In this document: positions 1 to 9,069 of the stretch, piece after piece
How positions within the stretch are numbered: the stretch's first letter is position 1
Layout of the letters: each line of letters begins with the position of its first letter
Assembly (NCBI GenBank): GCA_900473795.1
Contig: UCMT01000024.1
Location: forward strand, 1 to 64,000
DNA length: 64,000 nt
Reading direction: 5' to 3'
DNA from: Hyphomicrobiales bacterium
GTDB taxonomy: Bacteria > Pseudomonadota > Alphaproteobacteria > Rhizobiales > Rhizobiaceae
Made by a program: the position numbers and the translations under genes
The notes under the pieces: model-generated
Told to the model about the DNA's origin: nothing
Database searches by the model: none
What the model saw: the letters and a program-made list of their open reading frames with translations, nothing else

Positions 1-20
1 GAGCATGCTCGGCACACAAC

Positions 21-51
21 GAAAAAGCCGCGCCCCTTGCGGGGTGCGGCT
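21..51 (-). terminator. Rho-independent terminator of the first flagellin gene
   Basis: Read leftward, a GC-rich stem of about ten pairs (27-36 with 41-50) around a TTGC/GCAA loop is followed by five T. It lies about 70 bases past the flagellin stop codon. Confidence 0.8.
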
Positions 52-118
52 TCGTTGGATGACCGGCGGGATCGGTGTTGAAATCCGCCCGCCGGCGCGA
101 TTGTCTTGCCTGTTCCGA

Positions 119-1084
119 TTAGCGGAAGAGCGACAGGATGTTTTCCGAGTTGGAGTTGGCGATCGAGAGTGCCTGGATGCCGAGCTGCTGCTGTGTCTGC
201 AGGGCCTTGAGACGCGTCGACTCTTCGTTCATGTCGGCATCGACGAGGCGGCCGACACCCTTGTCGATCACATCCATCAGGTCGGCCATGAAGTCGTCCT
301 GCATCGAGATGCGGGTGTTGGTGGCGCCGAGGGTGGCAGCAGCGTCGGTCGCATCGCCAAGCATTGCGTCGACGACGCGGATCATCGCTTCAATATCCGC
401 ATCGACAGTCGTGCCGGTCAATTCGACTACCGAGCCTGTTGCAGCGGTCGACGAGGAAGCATCGATCAGGTAGAAGTTCTGCGTGGTGCCGGTCGGTGTT
501 GCCAGTTCAGCGTCCGCATCATAGTCCTTCGTCAGAAGGCCGAGACCTGCATCATCGGTGTCGATCAGAACAGATGTGGAGGCATCGAACTGAAGAACGC
601 CGACCGAAACGTTGCCGCTGGAGTTTCTGGTGAACGAGCCGACCATTTCCTTGATGCTGAGGGGGGTCGTCGAGTCGTTGTAGAGCCAGTTTTCACCCGA
701 GAAGGAAGCCGACTGAGCGGTCGAAACCAGCTGGTTCTTCAGTTCGGTGATTTCCTTGTTGATCTTCAGCTGGTCAACGCCCGGTTCGCGGGCAGCAACC
801 AGCTTGGCCTTGATTTCGGAAATGACGTCGATGGCATTGTCGAGACCGGTATAAGCCGTGTCCGTCTTGGCAGCGCCGAGACCGAGAGCGTCCTGAACGG
901 TGGAGAGAGCCTTGTTGTCCGAACGCATGGTCGTTGCGATCGACCAGTAAGCGGCGTTGTCTGCCGCGTCCTCAACGCGCAAACCAGAGGAAACGCGACC
1001 TTGAGTTGTTTCCATGCCGTCATTGATCGAACGCAGGGTGGAAAGTGCCGCCATCGCGGCTGAATTGGTGAGAATGCTCGTCAT
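119..1084 (-). CDS. fla: Flagellin (rhizobial FlaA/B/D type)
   Basis: Structural subunit of the flagellar filament, 321 residues, exported and polymerised outside the cell. The conserved N-terminal D0/D1 part starts MTSILTNSAAMAALSTLRSI and the C-terminal part ends SENILSLFR, the two ends that form the filament core. The length fits the short complex flagellins of rhizobia. The ATG at 1084 is preceded by AAAAGGGGC, a good ribosome site. A second flagellin of identical length follows upstream at 1357-2322; by hand count the two differ at about 36 of 321 positions. Each gene has its own terminator, so separate transcription is likely. Which of the flaA/B/D paralogs this is cannot be decided from the sequence. 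Confidence 0.95.
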   Translation of the reverse strand: MTSILTNSAAMAALSTLRSINDGMETTQGRVSSGLRVEDAADNAAYWSIATTMRSDNKALSTVQDALGLGAAKTDTAYTGLDNAIDVISEIKAKLVAAREPGVDQLKINKEITELKNQLVSTAQSASFSGENWLYNDSTTPLSIKEMVGSFTRNSSGNVSVGVLQFDASTSVLIDTDDAGLGLLTKDYDADAELATPTGTTQNFYLIDASSSTAATGSVVELTGTTVDADIEAMIRVVDAMLGDATDAAATLGATNTRISMQDDFMADLMDVIDKGVGRLVDADMNEESTRLKALQTQQQLGIQALSIANSNSENILSLFR

Positions 1085-1267
1085 AGTAAACTGCCCCTTT
1101 TGAACAGGTGAATGGAAGGGACATTCCGGACGTTACCGGAAAACAGCAGCCAGCTTCATGCCTGCTAACGCGTTAAATTTCTTGGTTAACCCGCTGTTTC
1201 GATGGCCATAGGAAACACCAACATGGTTAAAGAAAACCTAAAAGCCGGAAACTTTTTTAAGGGTAAT

Positions 1268-1299
1268 AAAAAAACCGCACCTCTTGCGAGATGCGGTCT
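1268..1299 (-). terminator. Rho-independent terminator of the second flagellin gene
   Basis: On the minus strand a GACCGCATCTC / GAGGTGCGGTT stem with a GCAA loop runs into seven T. It lies between the two flagellin genes and stops transcription of the upstream one. Confidence 0.85.
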
Positions 1300-1356
1300 T
1301 CTGTAGGTCGCTAACGGGCCGTTTGGGGGGGGATGGCCCGTCCGCGCCGTTTTCGA

Positions 1357-2322
1357 TTAGCGGAACAGCGAGAGGATGTTCTGCGAGTCCGAGTTGGCGA
1401 TCGAGAGCGCCTGGATGCCGAGCTGCTGCTGTGTCTGGAGCGCTTTAAGGCGCGTCGACTCTTCGTTCATGTCGGCATCGACGAGCCGGCCGACACCCTT
1501 GTCGATCACATCCATCAGGTCGGCCATGAATTCGTCCTGCATCGAGATGCGGGTATTGGTGGCGCCGAGGGTGGCGGCAGCATCGGTCGCATCGCCGAGT
1601 ATCGCATCAACGACGCGGATCATGGCTTCAATGTCCGCATCGGCGGTCGTCGAGTCCAAAGTGATTTCCGAGCCCGAGGCAGTGGTCGTCGAGGAGGCAT
1701 CGATGAGGTAGAAGTTCTGCGTGGTGCCGGTCGGCGTTGCCAGTTCGGCGTCTGCATCATAGTCCTTCGTCAGAAGGCCGAGACCTGCATCATTGGTGTC
1801 GACTAGAACCGACGTCGAAGCGTCGAATTCCAGAACGCCAACCGAGACGTTGCCGGACGAGTCGCGCGTGAACGAGCCAACCATTTCCTTCGTACCGACG
1901 GTGTTCGTCGTGTCGTTGTAGAGCCAGTTTTCACCGGAGAACGAAGCCGACTGAGCGGTCGAAACGAGCTGGTTCTTGAGCTCGGTGATTTCCTTGTTGA
2001 TCTTGTCCTTGTCGACGCCCGGTTCGCGGGCAGCGACCAGCTTGGCCTTGATTTCGGAGACGACGTCGATGGCGCTCTCGAGGCCCGTATAGGCGGTGTC
2101 CGTCTTGGCAGCGCCGAGACCGAGAGCGTCCTGAACGGTCGAGAGAGCCTTGTTGTCCGAACGCATCGTGGTTGCGATCGACCAGTAAGCGGAGTTGTCC
2201 GCCGCGGACTCGACGCGCAGACCGGAAGAGATACGGCCCTGGGTCGTTTCCAGGTCAGAGCTGATGGAGCGCAGTGTCGAGAGCGCTGCCATTGCAGAAG
2301 AGTTCGTCAGGATGCTTGTCAT
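1357..2322 (-). CDS. fla: Flagellin, second paralog
   Basis: Filament subunit of 321 residues, nearly the same as the neighbouring flagellin at 119-1084. The conserved ends are present (MTSILTNSSAMAALSTLRSI at the N-terminus, QNILSLFR at the C-terminus). The differences from its paralog concentrate at residues 138-144 and 211-228, the part expected to face the filament surface. The frame is open 14 codons further upstream, but the ATG at 2322 was chosen because it matches the paralog and has AGAGGGACAACCCCA just before it. Rhizobia normally build the filament from several such subunits, so co-assembly is likely. Exact paralog name not assigned. Confidence 0.95.
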   Translation of the reverse strand: MTSILTNSSAMAALSTLRSISSDLETTQGRISSGLRVESAADNSAYWSIATTMRSDNKALSTVQDALGLGAAKTDTAYTGLESAIDVVSEIKAKLVAAREPGVDKDKINKEITELKNQLVSTAQSASFSGENWLYNDTTNTVGTKEMVGSFTRDSSGNVSVGVLEFDASTSVLVDTNDAGLGLLTKDYDADAELATPTGTTQNFYLIDASSTTTASGSEITLDSTTADADIEAMIRVVDAILGDATDAAATLGATNTRISMQDEFMADLMDVIDKGVGRLVDADMNEESTRLKALQTQQQLGIQALSIANSDSQNILSLFR

Positions 2323-2643
2323 TGGGGTTGTCCCTCTAGATACAAAATACAAGATTGGGGACATACCGGACTGTAAATACTTACCGGTGATGACGGCTCG
2401 GCATCATGCCCCTCGGCCCCTGTTCGTCAGGCGGTCCAAATCCGTCATGTGAGGGTAATGTCGCAGGCAAACATTGCAATTTGTTTAAACGCGGCCCGAA
2501 TATCGGCTCTCCTTAATTGTAAAGGGAGCACGGACGACGGCAAATCGAATTTCAATTTATTGATATGAATCAAATACATGATTTATTCCACCCAAGCGCA
2601 TGCCTGGCGGAAAATTGACCGTCCGTTAACCACGCCAACGAGA
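2323..2643. other. Intergenic region upstream of the flagellin gene
   Basis: About 320 bases without a convincing gene. It must hold the promoter of the flagellin at 1357-2322 and the 3' end of the fliP transcript. An AT-rich tract lies near 2500-2600. I could not pick out a sigma consensus or a clear fliP terminator with confidence. Confidence 0.4.
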
Positions 2644-3381
2644 TCAGTTGAAAGACCGGACGAGACTGCCGACGAGCAGGTTCCAGCCGTCGATCAGGAC
2701 GAAGAAAAGGATTTTGAAGGGCAACGAGATCGACGTGGGCGGCAGCATCATCATGCCCATCGCCATGGTGATGGTCGCGACGATCAGGTCGATCACCAGG
2801 AACGGCAGCATGATCAGGAAGCCGATCTCGAAACCGCGTCTGATCTCCGAAATCATGAAGGCCGGTACGACGGCGCGAAGATCCACCTTGTTGTCGACAA
2901 CGACGTTCTGGCCCTTTTCCCGGGCGATATCGATGAAGAGCTGCAGGTCCTTGTCACGCGTATTGGCGAGCATGAAGTCCCGGAAGGGTTCCGAGATGCG
3001 CGTCATCGCCTCGGTTTCATTGATCTGGTTCTGCAACAGCGGATTGATGCCGTTCTGCCAGGCACGATCGAATGTCGGCGCCATGACGTAGAAGGTCATG
3101 AACAGGGCGAGGCTCACCATGATCATGTTCGAGGGGGTCGTGGCGAGACCCATGCCGGAACGCAGGATGGCAAAGGCAATGACGAAGCGCGGAAAGCTCG
3201 TCACCATGATCAGGATGCCCGGTGCGACCGACAGGACAGTCAGAAGGCCGAACGTGCGGATGATCCAGGACGCGACAGAACCGTCGACAGGTGTCCTCAG
3301 GATGTCGGCAGGAAAGCCCTGCGCGCCCGCGATACCCGACATCGCCATCATGGCGGCTATGAATGCGATGGTGCGAATCAT
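2644..3381 (-). CDS. fliP: Flagellar export-gate protein FliP
   Basis: Core inner-membrane subunit of the flagellar type III export gate, 245 residues. An N-terminal signal-like hydrophobic segment (residues 1-20) precedes the family's conserved block PGILIMVTSFPRFVIAFAIL and further membrane segments, with SEIRRGFEIGFLIMLPFLVI in the C-terminal half. Length matches the family. It is the last gene of the leftward series that begins at flgB, and its start codon overlaps the fliL stop (ATGA), so the two are translationally coupled. The other gate partners FliQ, FliR and FlhA are not in this window. Confidence 0.97.
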   Translation of the reverse strand: MIRTIAFIAAMMAMSGIAGAQGFPADILRTPVDGSVASWIIRTFGLLTVLSVAPGILIMVTSFPRFVIAFAILRSGMGLATTPSNMIMVSLALFMTFYVMAPTFDRAWQNGINPLLQNQINETEAMTRISEPFRDFMLANTRDKDLQLFIDIAREKGQNVVVDNKVDLRAVVPAFMISEIRRGFEIGFLIMLPFLVIDLIVATITMAMGMMMLPPTSISLPFKILFFVLIDGWNLLVGSLVRSFN

Positions 3382-3941
3382 TGAATGACGAATGTCCTGA
3401 AGATGACATTGGTTACGCGCCCTTCGGAGCGAAGGTCAACCCGTTCTTCTATGTCATCCTTCAGATACTGAAATCCGCGCGGCCCCTGGATCTGCTGCAG
3501 CGACACCGTCTTCATGTATGCGGCGATATCCTGATGGATCTGTTCGGCCATGGCGACGTCCGGCTCGCCCTTGAAAAGCAGCGCAACTTCGAGCCGGATC
3601 CAGTTTTCGGTGGGATAAGCGAGATTGGTGGTGATCGCGTCAAGCTGGACGACGCCATTGGCCTCGGTCGCTATTCGCGGCAAGCCCTCGTCCTTCTTGT
3701 TGCTCTCTTCACCCCCCTCGCCTGCCTCCTTGGCTTTCTTGTGGGCAACGGCGGCTTTTGCCTCCTCGACTATCTTGGCCTCTTCCACGCTCAGCGGTTT
3801 TGGAGCGAGGACGCCGCCGACCAGCCAGCCGCCACCGCCTGCCAGCAGCGTCAGAACGACCAGAGCAACGAGGGTGATCATCGTCGATGACCCCTTGGCC
3901 GCGGGCGAAGCCGTATCGAGATCTTCCATGTTCAAATCCAT
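3378..3941 (-). CDS. fliL: Flagellar basal-body-associated protein FliL
   Basis: Single-pass inner-membrane protein that sits near the stator and supports motor output. 187 residues: a short cytoplasmic N-terminus, one membrane helix at about residues 21-43 (MITLVALVVLTLLAGGGGWL), a charged alanine-rich linker (about 50-85), then the periplasmic FliL domain ending in VTNVIFRTFVIQ. The linker is longer and more acidic/basic than in enteric FliL. It lies between flgH and fliP and overlaps fliP by four bases. Confidence 0.93.
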   Translation of the reverse strand: MDLNMEDLDTASPAAKGSSTMITLVALVVLTLLAGGGGWLVGGVLAPKPLSVEEAKIVEEAKAAVAHKKAKEAGEGGEESNKKDEGLPRIATEANGVVQLDAITTNLAYPTENWIRLEVALLFKGEPDVAMAEQIHQDIAAYMKTVSLQQIQGPRGFQYLKDDIEERVDLRSEGRVTNVIFRTFVIQ

Positions 3942-3977
3942 CTCGTGTTGTGCCGCGTGGACGCGGCGAGCCCGCCG

Positions 3978-4688
3978 TCAGATCGGCGAGACGATGTCCA
4001 TGACCTGTTGTCCCCATGGCGGCTGCTGTACTTCGCTCAGACGGCCGCGGCCGCCATAGGAAATGCGCGCCTCGGCGATCTTGTCGTAGGAGATCATGTT
4101 CTTCGCATCGACGTCGTACGGCCGGACGATACCGGCGACATTGAGGATGCGGATTTCGTGGTTGACGCGCACTTCCTGCGAACCGCTGATCAACAGGTTG
4201 CCGTTTTCCAGCACACCGGTCACGACGGCGGCAACGAGCAGAGCCAGCTTTTCAGACCGTTCCGTCGTACCCTCGCCCTTCGTGCTGGTGTTCGAGCCGT
4301 AGTCGAGGCCGCCCTTCCAGCCGAAATCACTCGATTCGGACTGGCCGTTGGCGCCGATGTTGAAGCCGCTGTCATTGGTGCGGCTGCGATCGGTCTTGTT
4401 GTCGAACGAAGCCTTGTCGTCGATACGGATATCGACGGTCAGGATGTCGCCGACCTTGAGAGCGCGGGCGTCCTTGAACAGCGCCGCCTGATTGTCGCTC
4501 CAGAGCGAAAAACCGTTGGCAACGTGACGCGGCTCCTTCGGATACATCGCCATCTGCGGCGTCTGCGCATATTGCAGGCCGCTGCCGATCGGGCTCATCG
4601 AAGGTGCCCTGCCTATTTCGTTGATGGTCTGGTTCTGGCATCCCGACAGCAGGCTGGCAGCGAGAAGGACCGAAAGCGGATATCTCAT
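3978..4688 (-). CDS. flgH: Flagellar L-ring lipoprotein FlgH
   Basis: Outer-membrane L-ring subunit of the basal body, 236 residues. A lipoprotein signal with lipobox LLSGC places the acylated cysteine at residue 17. The mature protein contains the FlgH signatures GDILTVDIRIDD and LLISGSQEVRVNHE and ends WGQQVMDIVSPI. Its start overlaps the stop of motE by four bases, so it is part of the same transcript and probably coupled in translation. Confidence 0.96.
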   Translation of the reverse strand: MRYPLSVLLAASLLSGCQNQTINEIGRAPSMSPIGSGLQYAQTPQMAMYPKEPRHVANGFSLWSDNQAALFKDARALKVGDILTVDIRIDDKASFDNKTDRSRTNDSGFNIGANGQSESSDFGWKGGLDYGSNTSTKGEGTTERSEKLALLVAAVVTGVLENGNLLISGSQEVRVNHEIRILNVAGIVRPYDVDAKNMISYDKIAEARISYGGRGRLSEVQQPPWGQQVMDIVSPI

Positions 4689-5230
4689 GACGGTTCCTTC
4701 GACGTTGTTGAATCGCTGGCGCTGGAGATGATGTTGGTGAGGACGGCCGCCTTGTCGCTGCTCATCTCGCTGAGGATGAGGCTCGACTGGCGGGGGGGCA
4801 GTTTCATGACGATCGCCGCGGCAATGGCGGGATTGACCAGCTCGAGTTGTCCGGCCGCCGCATCCGCCTTCATGGTCTTGTAGATATCGACGAGACCAAG
4901 CTCGGCCTGTTTCAGGAAATCGTTACGGCGTTTCAGCCAGTCCTCGTATTCGGCCCGGCGCTCCTCGAGCTTGGCGATGCGCGCATCGACCTCGGCCTGG
5001 AGCTTCTCCAGATCCTTCTTCTGCAGGAGGTAGCGCTGATCGCGTGCAGCATCGGCAATATTGGTGCAGAACTGCTGGATTTCGTCGCCGTTTGCCGGAA
5101 GGGCTGTGGCGGGCGCTGCGACTTCCTGCGCGAAGGCGCCGGGCATGGCGAGCATCGTGCAACCGGCCGCCAGCAGCATCAGGCGGCGGCGCAGACTGTT
5201 CGGCTGGGCAGAAAGAGTAGATGCGGTCAT
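4685..5230 (-). CDS. motE: MotE-like periplasmic motility protein
   Basis: 181 residues with a signal peptide (about 1-35, ending AMPGAFA), a strongly charged coiled-coil segment (about 65-120) and a C-terminal MgtE-N-like helical domain carrying AIVMKLPPRQSSLILSEM. In Sinorhizobium MotE is a periplasmic protein encoded between flgI and flgH that helps fold the motor protein MotC. Position, size and domain order here agree, so I give the same name; the chaperone role is inferred. The gene overlaps both flgI and flgH by four bases. MotB and MotC are not in the window. Confidence 0.88.
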   Translation of the reverse strand: MTASTLSAQPNSLRRRLMLLAAGCTMLAMPGAFAQEVAAPATALPANGDEIQQFCTNIADAARDQRYLLQKKDLEKLQAEVDARIAKLEERRAEYEDWLKRRNDFLKQAELGLVDIYKTMKADAAAGQLELVNPAIAAAIVMKLPPRQSSLILSEMSSDKAAVLTNIISSASDSTTSKEPS

Positions 5231-6342
5231 TGCAATACGAGCTCCGCCTGGAGGGCACCGGCCGTCTTGATGCCCTGGAGAATGGAAATGATGCCGTCCG
5301 GCTTCACGCCGATGCTGTTGAGCCCGGCGACCAGCGAACGCAGATTCGAACCGTCGAGAATGGCGACCGTGCCGCCGTCCTGCGCCGCGTCGATGGTCGT
5401 GTTCGGCTCGACAGCCGTTTCGCCGCGCGAAAAAGGCTCCGGCTGCACGACGGTCGGCGTCTCGCTCACCTGAACCGTCAACGTGCCGTAGCTGACGGCA
5501 ACTTTGTTGATCCGCACGTCCTGTCCGATCACGATCGTCCCGGTACGCTCGTTGATGACGACGCGCGCGGGCACGTCGGTCTCGATAACGAGGTTTTCGA
5601 TATCGGCCATCAGGCGGGAGAGATCAGCCATCTTCGGCTTGTCGATGACGACCGTCTGGGAATCCTGCGCTTCAGCGATGTTGCCGCCAAACTGGCTCTT
5701 GCTGTAGCGGTTGATCGCCGCAGCCATGCCGACCGCGGTGGAGAAATCGGGGTTTCTCAGCTGAAGAACGAGATTGAATGCATCCTTGAACTTGGCCGGC
5801 AATTCACGCTCGATGATGGCGCCGTTTGGGACGCGGCCTGACGTGGTGACACCTTGCGTCACGGAGGCGGCATCGCCCTGCGCATTGAACCCCGTGACGA
5901 CGACCGACCCCTGCGCTACCGCATAGATCTGACCGTCGGCTCCGGAAAGTGAGGTCATCACCAGCGTACCGCCGCGAAGCGAGGTCGAATCGCCGAGTGA
6001 TCCGACGGTCACATCGATGCGGCTGCCGGCGCTCGCGAAAGGCGGCAGATTGGCCGTGACCAGAACCGCGGCAATATTCTTAGCGCGGGATTCGTCATCC
6101 TGTGTCGAAATGCCGAGGTTCTGCAGCATGGCGCGCAGCGATTGCGCGGTGAACGGCGAGGAACGCAAGCTGTCGCCCGTTCCCTGAAGGCCGACGACGA
6201 GGCCGTAGCCGATCAACTGGTTGTCGCGCCCTGACTGGACCGAGGCGACGTCCTTGATGCGCGAAGCAGCTTCAACCGGCGTGATCGCCGTTGCGAAGAC
6301 CGCGATAAACGCCAGGCACCATTTGCCGAAACGAAAGATCAT
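5227..6342 (-). CDS. flgI: Flagellar P-ring protein FlgI
   Basis: Periplasmic P-ring subunit, 371 residues, with a signal peptide (MIFRFGKWCLAFIAVFATAI) and the family's first mature motif RIKDVASVQSGRDNQLIGYG, then LVVGLQGTGDSLR. The C-terminus carries NSIGVKPDGIISILQGIKTA, as in other FlgI proteins. The frame stays open far upstream through flgA, but the ATG at 6342 gives the normal length and signal peptide and overlaps the flgA stop as ATGA. It needs FlgA, encoded immediately upstream, for ring assembly. Confidence 0.97.
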   Translation of the reverse strand: MIFRFGKWCLAFIAVFATAITPVEAASRIKDVASVQSGRDNQLIGYGLVVGLQGTGDSLRSSPFTAQSLRAMLQNLGISTQDDESRAKNIAAVLVTANLPPFASAGSRIDVTVGSLGDSTSLRGGTLVMTSLSGADGQIYAVAQGSVVVTGFNAQGDAASVTQGVTTSGRVPNGAIIERELPAKFKDAFNLVLQLRNPDFSTAVGMAAAINRYSKSQFGGNIAEAQDSQTVVIDKPKMADLSRLMADIENLVIETDVPARVVINERTGTIVIGQDVRINKVAVSYGTLTVQVSETPTVVQPEPFSRGETAVEPNTTIDAAQDGGTVAILDGSNLRSLVAGLNSIGVKPDGIISILQGIKTAGALQAELVLQ

Positions 6343-6869
6343 TTTGCCACCACATGAATTGTTCCGTCTTCCATCACCGTTCCGGAAACGATGACGCCGG
6401 AATCCGTGTTGCGCACCCGGATCAGGTCGCCGACTGCGGCATTCTCCAACGGGGCGCCACCGGCGGTTATGGTCAGAGGTCCGTTGGTAAAGACGATCCG
6501 CACGGCCTTGCCGCGCTCGACCGTATAAGGATCGCGCAGGCCCGACATGAGGATGACCCGCCCTGCGAGCAGCGTGCGGCTGGTGACCTTGCCGGTCACC
6601 TGCCCGGTCGACGTCGCATAGTCGCCCGTGAGCGCCGGGTTTGTCACCTCGACCTCTTCGAGACGGCTGGCATCGATGATTTCGCCGGGATAGATCGTCT
6701 GGGTGGGAATGACCGCCATGCGCTTTTCGGCGTGTGCCAGGCCCGGAGACATCGTCCAGACGCAAAGAGAACCTGTCACGGCCAGCGCCCGCAGAAGAAA
6801 TCCTCCGCGGGTGGCAGCAGCTGTCACGATCGATGCCTTGGCAGTCCGGCGAAACATCATGTTTGCCAT
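6339..6869 (-). CDS. flgA: P-ring assembly chaperone FlgA
   Basis: Periplasmic chaperone for FlgI, 176 residues. A long basic N-terminus leads into a hydrophobic export signal ending PGLAHA near residue 47. The SAF/ChapFlgA domain follows, with TIYPGEIIDASRLEEVEV and the C-terminal GDLIRVRNTDSGVIVSGTV. It lies between flgG and flgI; the four-base overlap with flgI fits their joint function. The N-terminal extension is longer than in enteric FlgA, so translation could begin at a later codon. Confidence 0.93.
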   Translation of the reverse strand: MANMMFRRTAKASIVTAAATRGGFLLRALAVTGSLCVWTMSPGLAHAEKRMAVIPTQTIYPGEIIDASRLEEVEVTNPALTGDYATSTGQVTGKVTSRTLLAGRVILMSGLRDPYTVERGKAVRIVFTNGPLTITAGGAPLENAAVGDLIRVRNTDSGVIVSGTVMEDGTIHVVAK

Positions 6870-6877
6870 TCCCTCTG

Positions 6878-7666
6878 TTATCTCAGGTTCTTGCTGACCG
6901 TCGCAGCCATTTCGTCGGCCGCCTGGATGATCTTCGAATTCATTTCGTAGGCGCGCTGGGCGGAGATCAGGTCGGTGATTTCCTTGACCGGATCGACGTT
7001 CGACGCTTCGAGGTATTTCTGCTTGATCTGCGCGTAGCCCGGGTCGGCCGGCGTGCCGATCACCGGCTCGCCGGAGGCCGGCGTCTGCTTGAAGAGATTG
7101 TCGCCCTGCGGCTCAAGACCCGCCTCGTTGACGAAGTTGGCGATCGTCAGCTGGCCGATTTCCTGCGGCACCGTGTCGTTGCCGACGCGGACCGTTACCT
7201 GGCCGGACGAACTGACGGTGATCTCGCTCGCGTTCTGCGGCACGGTGATTTCCGGAATCACCGTGTAGCCGTCAATCGTGACGAGCTGGCCGTCGGCATT
7301 GGTGTTGAAGGCGCCGGCTCGGGTGTAGGCCGTCTCGCCGTCCGGGGTCTCGATCTGGAACCAGCCGCGGCCGACCAGCGCCAGGTCGAGGTCGTTGCCG
7401 GTGCTGACCAGGCTGCCCTGCAGATGCAGATTGCGCACGGCAGATGTCTGGACGCCGAGACCGATGTTGGCGCCTTCGGGCACGATCGCCTGGTTGGCGC
7501 GGTTCGGTACGCCCTGGGCGCGCTCGGTCTGGTAGAGAAGGTCGGAGAACTCCGCCCGCGCGCGCTTGTAACCGGTGGTGTTGATGTTCGCGATGTTGTT
7601 TGCGATCACTTCCAGGTTCAGCTGCTGGGCGTTCATGCCGGTCGCGGCGATCGAGAGAGCCTTCAT
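6878..7666 (-). CDS. flgG: Flagellar distal rod protein FlgG
   Basis: Distal rod subunit, 262 residues, the normal FlgG length. The N-terminal rod motif is [20 protein letters not shown] followed by [14 protein letters not shown]; the C-terminus has [20 protein letters not shown], which pairs with the N-terminal helix in the rod. The start has AAGGAT nine bases upstream. FlgG is distinguished from FlgF (11082-11807) by length and by this C-terminal signature. It sits 12 bases after fliE. Confidence 0.97.
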   Translation of the reverse strand: MKALSIAATGMNAQQLNLEVIANNIANINTTGYKRARAEFSDLLYQTERAQGVPNRANQAIVPEGANIGLGVQTSAVRNLHLQGSLVSTGNDLDLALVGRGWFQIETPDGETAYTRAGAFNTNADGQLVTIDGYTVIPEITVPQNASEITVSSSGQVTVRVGNDTVPQEIGQLTIANFVNEAGLEPQGDNLFKQTPASGEPVIGTPADPGYAQIKQKYLEASNVDPVKEITDLISAQRAYEMNSKIIQAADEMAATVSKNLR

Positions 7667-7678
7667 TATTTTTATCCT

Positions 7679-8014
7679 TTAAATCGGCATGCGTGCGATT
7701 TCGAGATAGGCGCTGACCACCTTGTCGCGGATGGCGATGGCGGTTTGCAGCGACTGCTCGGCATTCATGACGGAATCAATGACTTCGCGCGTGTTGGCCT
7801 CGCCGCGGATGCCCTGGATCGAGGATACTTCCGACTGCCTGAGGCTGTTGGTCATCTCGGCCGCCATGCTGCCCATGACGTCGGCAAAGCTCTGCGAGGT
7901 GCCGGCCGTGGCCGCGCCGCCGAGGATGTTCTGTGCCGACGAGACGCTCGATGTGCTCGTGATATCCTTGACGGTCGAAATCGCCGCGCTGATGGTCTCA
8001 ATTGCATTGATCAT
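7679..8014 (-). CDS. fliE: Flagellar hook-basal body protein FliE
   Basis: Adapter between the MS ring and the rod, 111 residues. The C-terminal half carries the FliE pattern [20 protein letters not shown] and YLEIARMPI, the helical region that joins the rod. The start codon shares a base with the flgC stop codon, so the two genes are translated together. Length and position after flgB-flgC are standard. Confidence 0.95.
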   Translation of the reverse strand: MINAIETISAAISTVKDITSTSSVSSAQNILGGAATAGTSQSFADVMGSMAAEMTNSLRQSEVSSIQGIRGEANTREVIDSVMNAEQSLQTAIAIRDKVVSAYLEIARMPI

Positions 8015-8433
8015 TATTGCGAAGCCCTCAGGAGGTCGATTGTTGCGGAAATCAGGTCGCGCGCCTGCTTGGTGGTCTGGAGATTGGCTTCATAGGCGCG
8101 GTTCGCTTCCCGCATGTCGGCCATTTCGATCAGCACGTTGACGTTGGGCAACTTGACCATGCCCTTGTCGTCGGCAGCCGGATTGCCCGGATCGAACTCG
8201 ATGGTGAAATCGGAATCGTCCGTTCCAAGACGCTGGACCTCGACGGTGGAGGCGCCGCTGGCGCGATCGATTTCCGCTGCAAAACTGACGGTCTTGCGGC
8301 GATAAGGATCGGTTCCAGGCGCGTCGCCGGTCGAGCGGGCATTGGCGATGTTTTCCGATACGATGCGCAGCCGCGTCGATTCCGCTTCGAGACCGGAGGC
8401 TGAAACTTTGAGAGCTGAAACCAGAGGATCCAT
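8014..8433 (-). CDS. flgC: Proximal rod protein FlgC
   Basis: Rod subunit of 139 residues. The N-terminal rod motif is [20 protein letters not shown] with [11 protein letters not shown], and the C-terminal part has [20 protein letters not shown]. FlgC works with FlgB and FlgF to form the proximal rod. It starts five bases after flgB, and its stop overlaps the fliE start. Confidence 0.96.
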   Translation of the reverse strand: MDPLVSALKVSASGLEAESTRLRIVSENIANARSTGDAPGTDPYRRKTVSFAAEIDRASGASTVEVQRLGTDDSDFTIEFDPGNPAADDKGMVKLPNVNVLIEMADMREANRAYEANLQTTKQARDLISATIDLLRASQ

Positions 8434-8438
8434 CGCGC

Positions 8439-8822
8439 TTATTTCCGTACCGTCATGAGCATCATCCGATGGAACGCCTTGACGAGCCCGGTGTTGAGCT
8501 CGTAGTCGCGCTTGACTTCACCGGTTTTCATCAGCTCCTGTTCCAGCTGGACGCTGTTGCCCGACTGCTGGACTTCCGCATCGCTGATCAAGCTGGTTTC
8601 CGTCACCTGGGCGGCGGTGCTTCCGTCAGTGAAATGGGCGGGATTGGTGGCTGCCATCTGAAAGCCGGTTTCCTGCAGCACGCTTTCGAACGGTTTGACG
8701 TCCTTGGCGGCGTAGTGCGGCGTATTGGCATTGGCGATGTTGCCGGCGACGACGTTCTGGCGGACCGCCAGCCATTGCGCCTGCCGCGACGCGAGATCAA
8801 AAAGCTGTATAGGTTGCATCAT
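8439..8822 (-). CDS. flgB: Proximal rod protein FlgB
   Basis: Rod subunit of 127 residues with the rod motif [18 protein letters not shown] and a C-terminal helix ending [12 protein letters not shown]. Two adjacent ATG codons (8822 and 8819) are possible starts; GGAG lies five to eight bases upstream of them. It is the first gene of the ten-gene leftward series flgB-flgC-fliE-flgG-flgA-flgI-motE-flgH-fliL-fliP. The 247 bases upstream (8823-9069) should hold the promoter of this series. Confidence 0.95.
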   Translation of the reverse strand: MMQPIQLFDLASRQAQWLAVRQNVVAGNIANANTPHYAAKDVKPFESVLQETGFQMAATNPAHFTDGSTAAQVTETSLISDAEVQQSGNSVQLEQELMKTGEVKRDYELNTGLVKAFHRMMLMTVRK

Positions 8823-9069
8823 GCGACTCCATGCTTGTTGCTGGAGAACCTATGCAAGCAATCTTGCGTGGGACTGAATTGAGAGGCGATGCGATGCAAA
8901 TGCTCGCCGCCGCGTTTGCAGCGACGGCATCGTGCATGCGCGTCGCGCCGGTGGAAACGATGGAACGGGAATAGTTTGGTTCGGCGCGTTGCAACGCCTT
9001 TGTGCCGCAACCCGTTACCCGAGAGCGACAACATGCAGGCAGATGGCGGTGCGACGTCGATGCGTCGAA

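Noticed and set aside
5-1063. Long open frame antisense to the first flagellin
   Set aside because: Same codon-usage shadow appears antisense to the second flagellin (from 1333); no ribosome site and no protein-like features.
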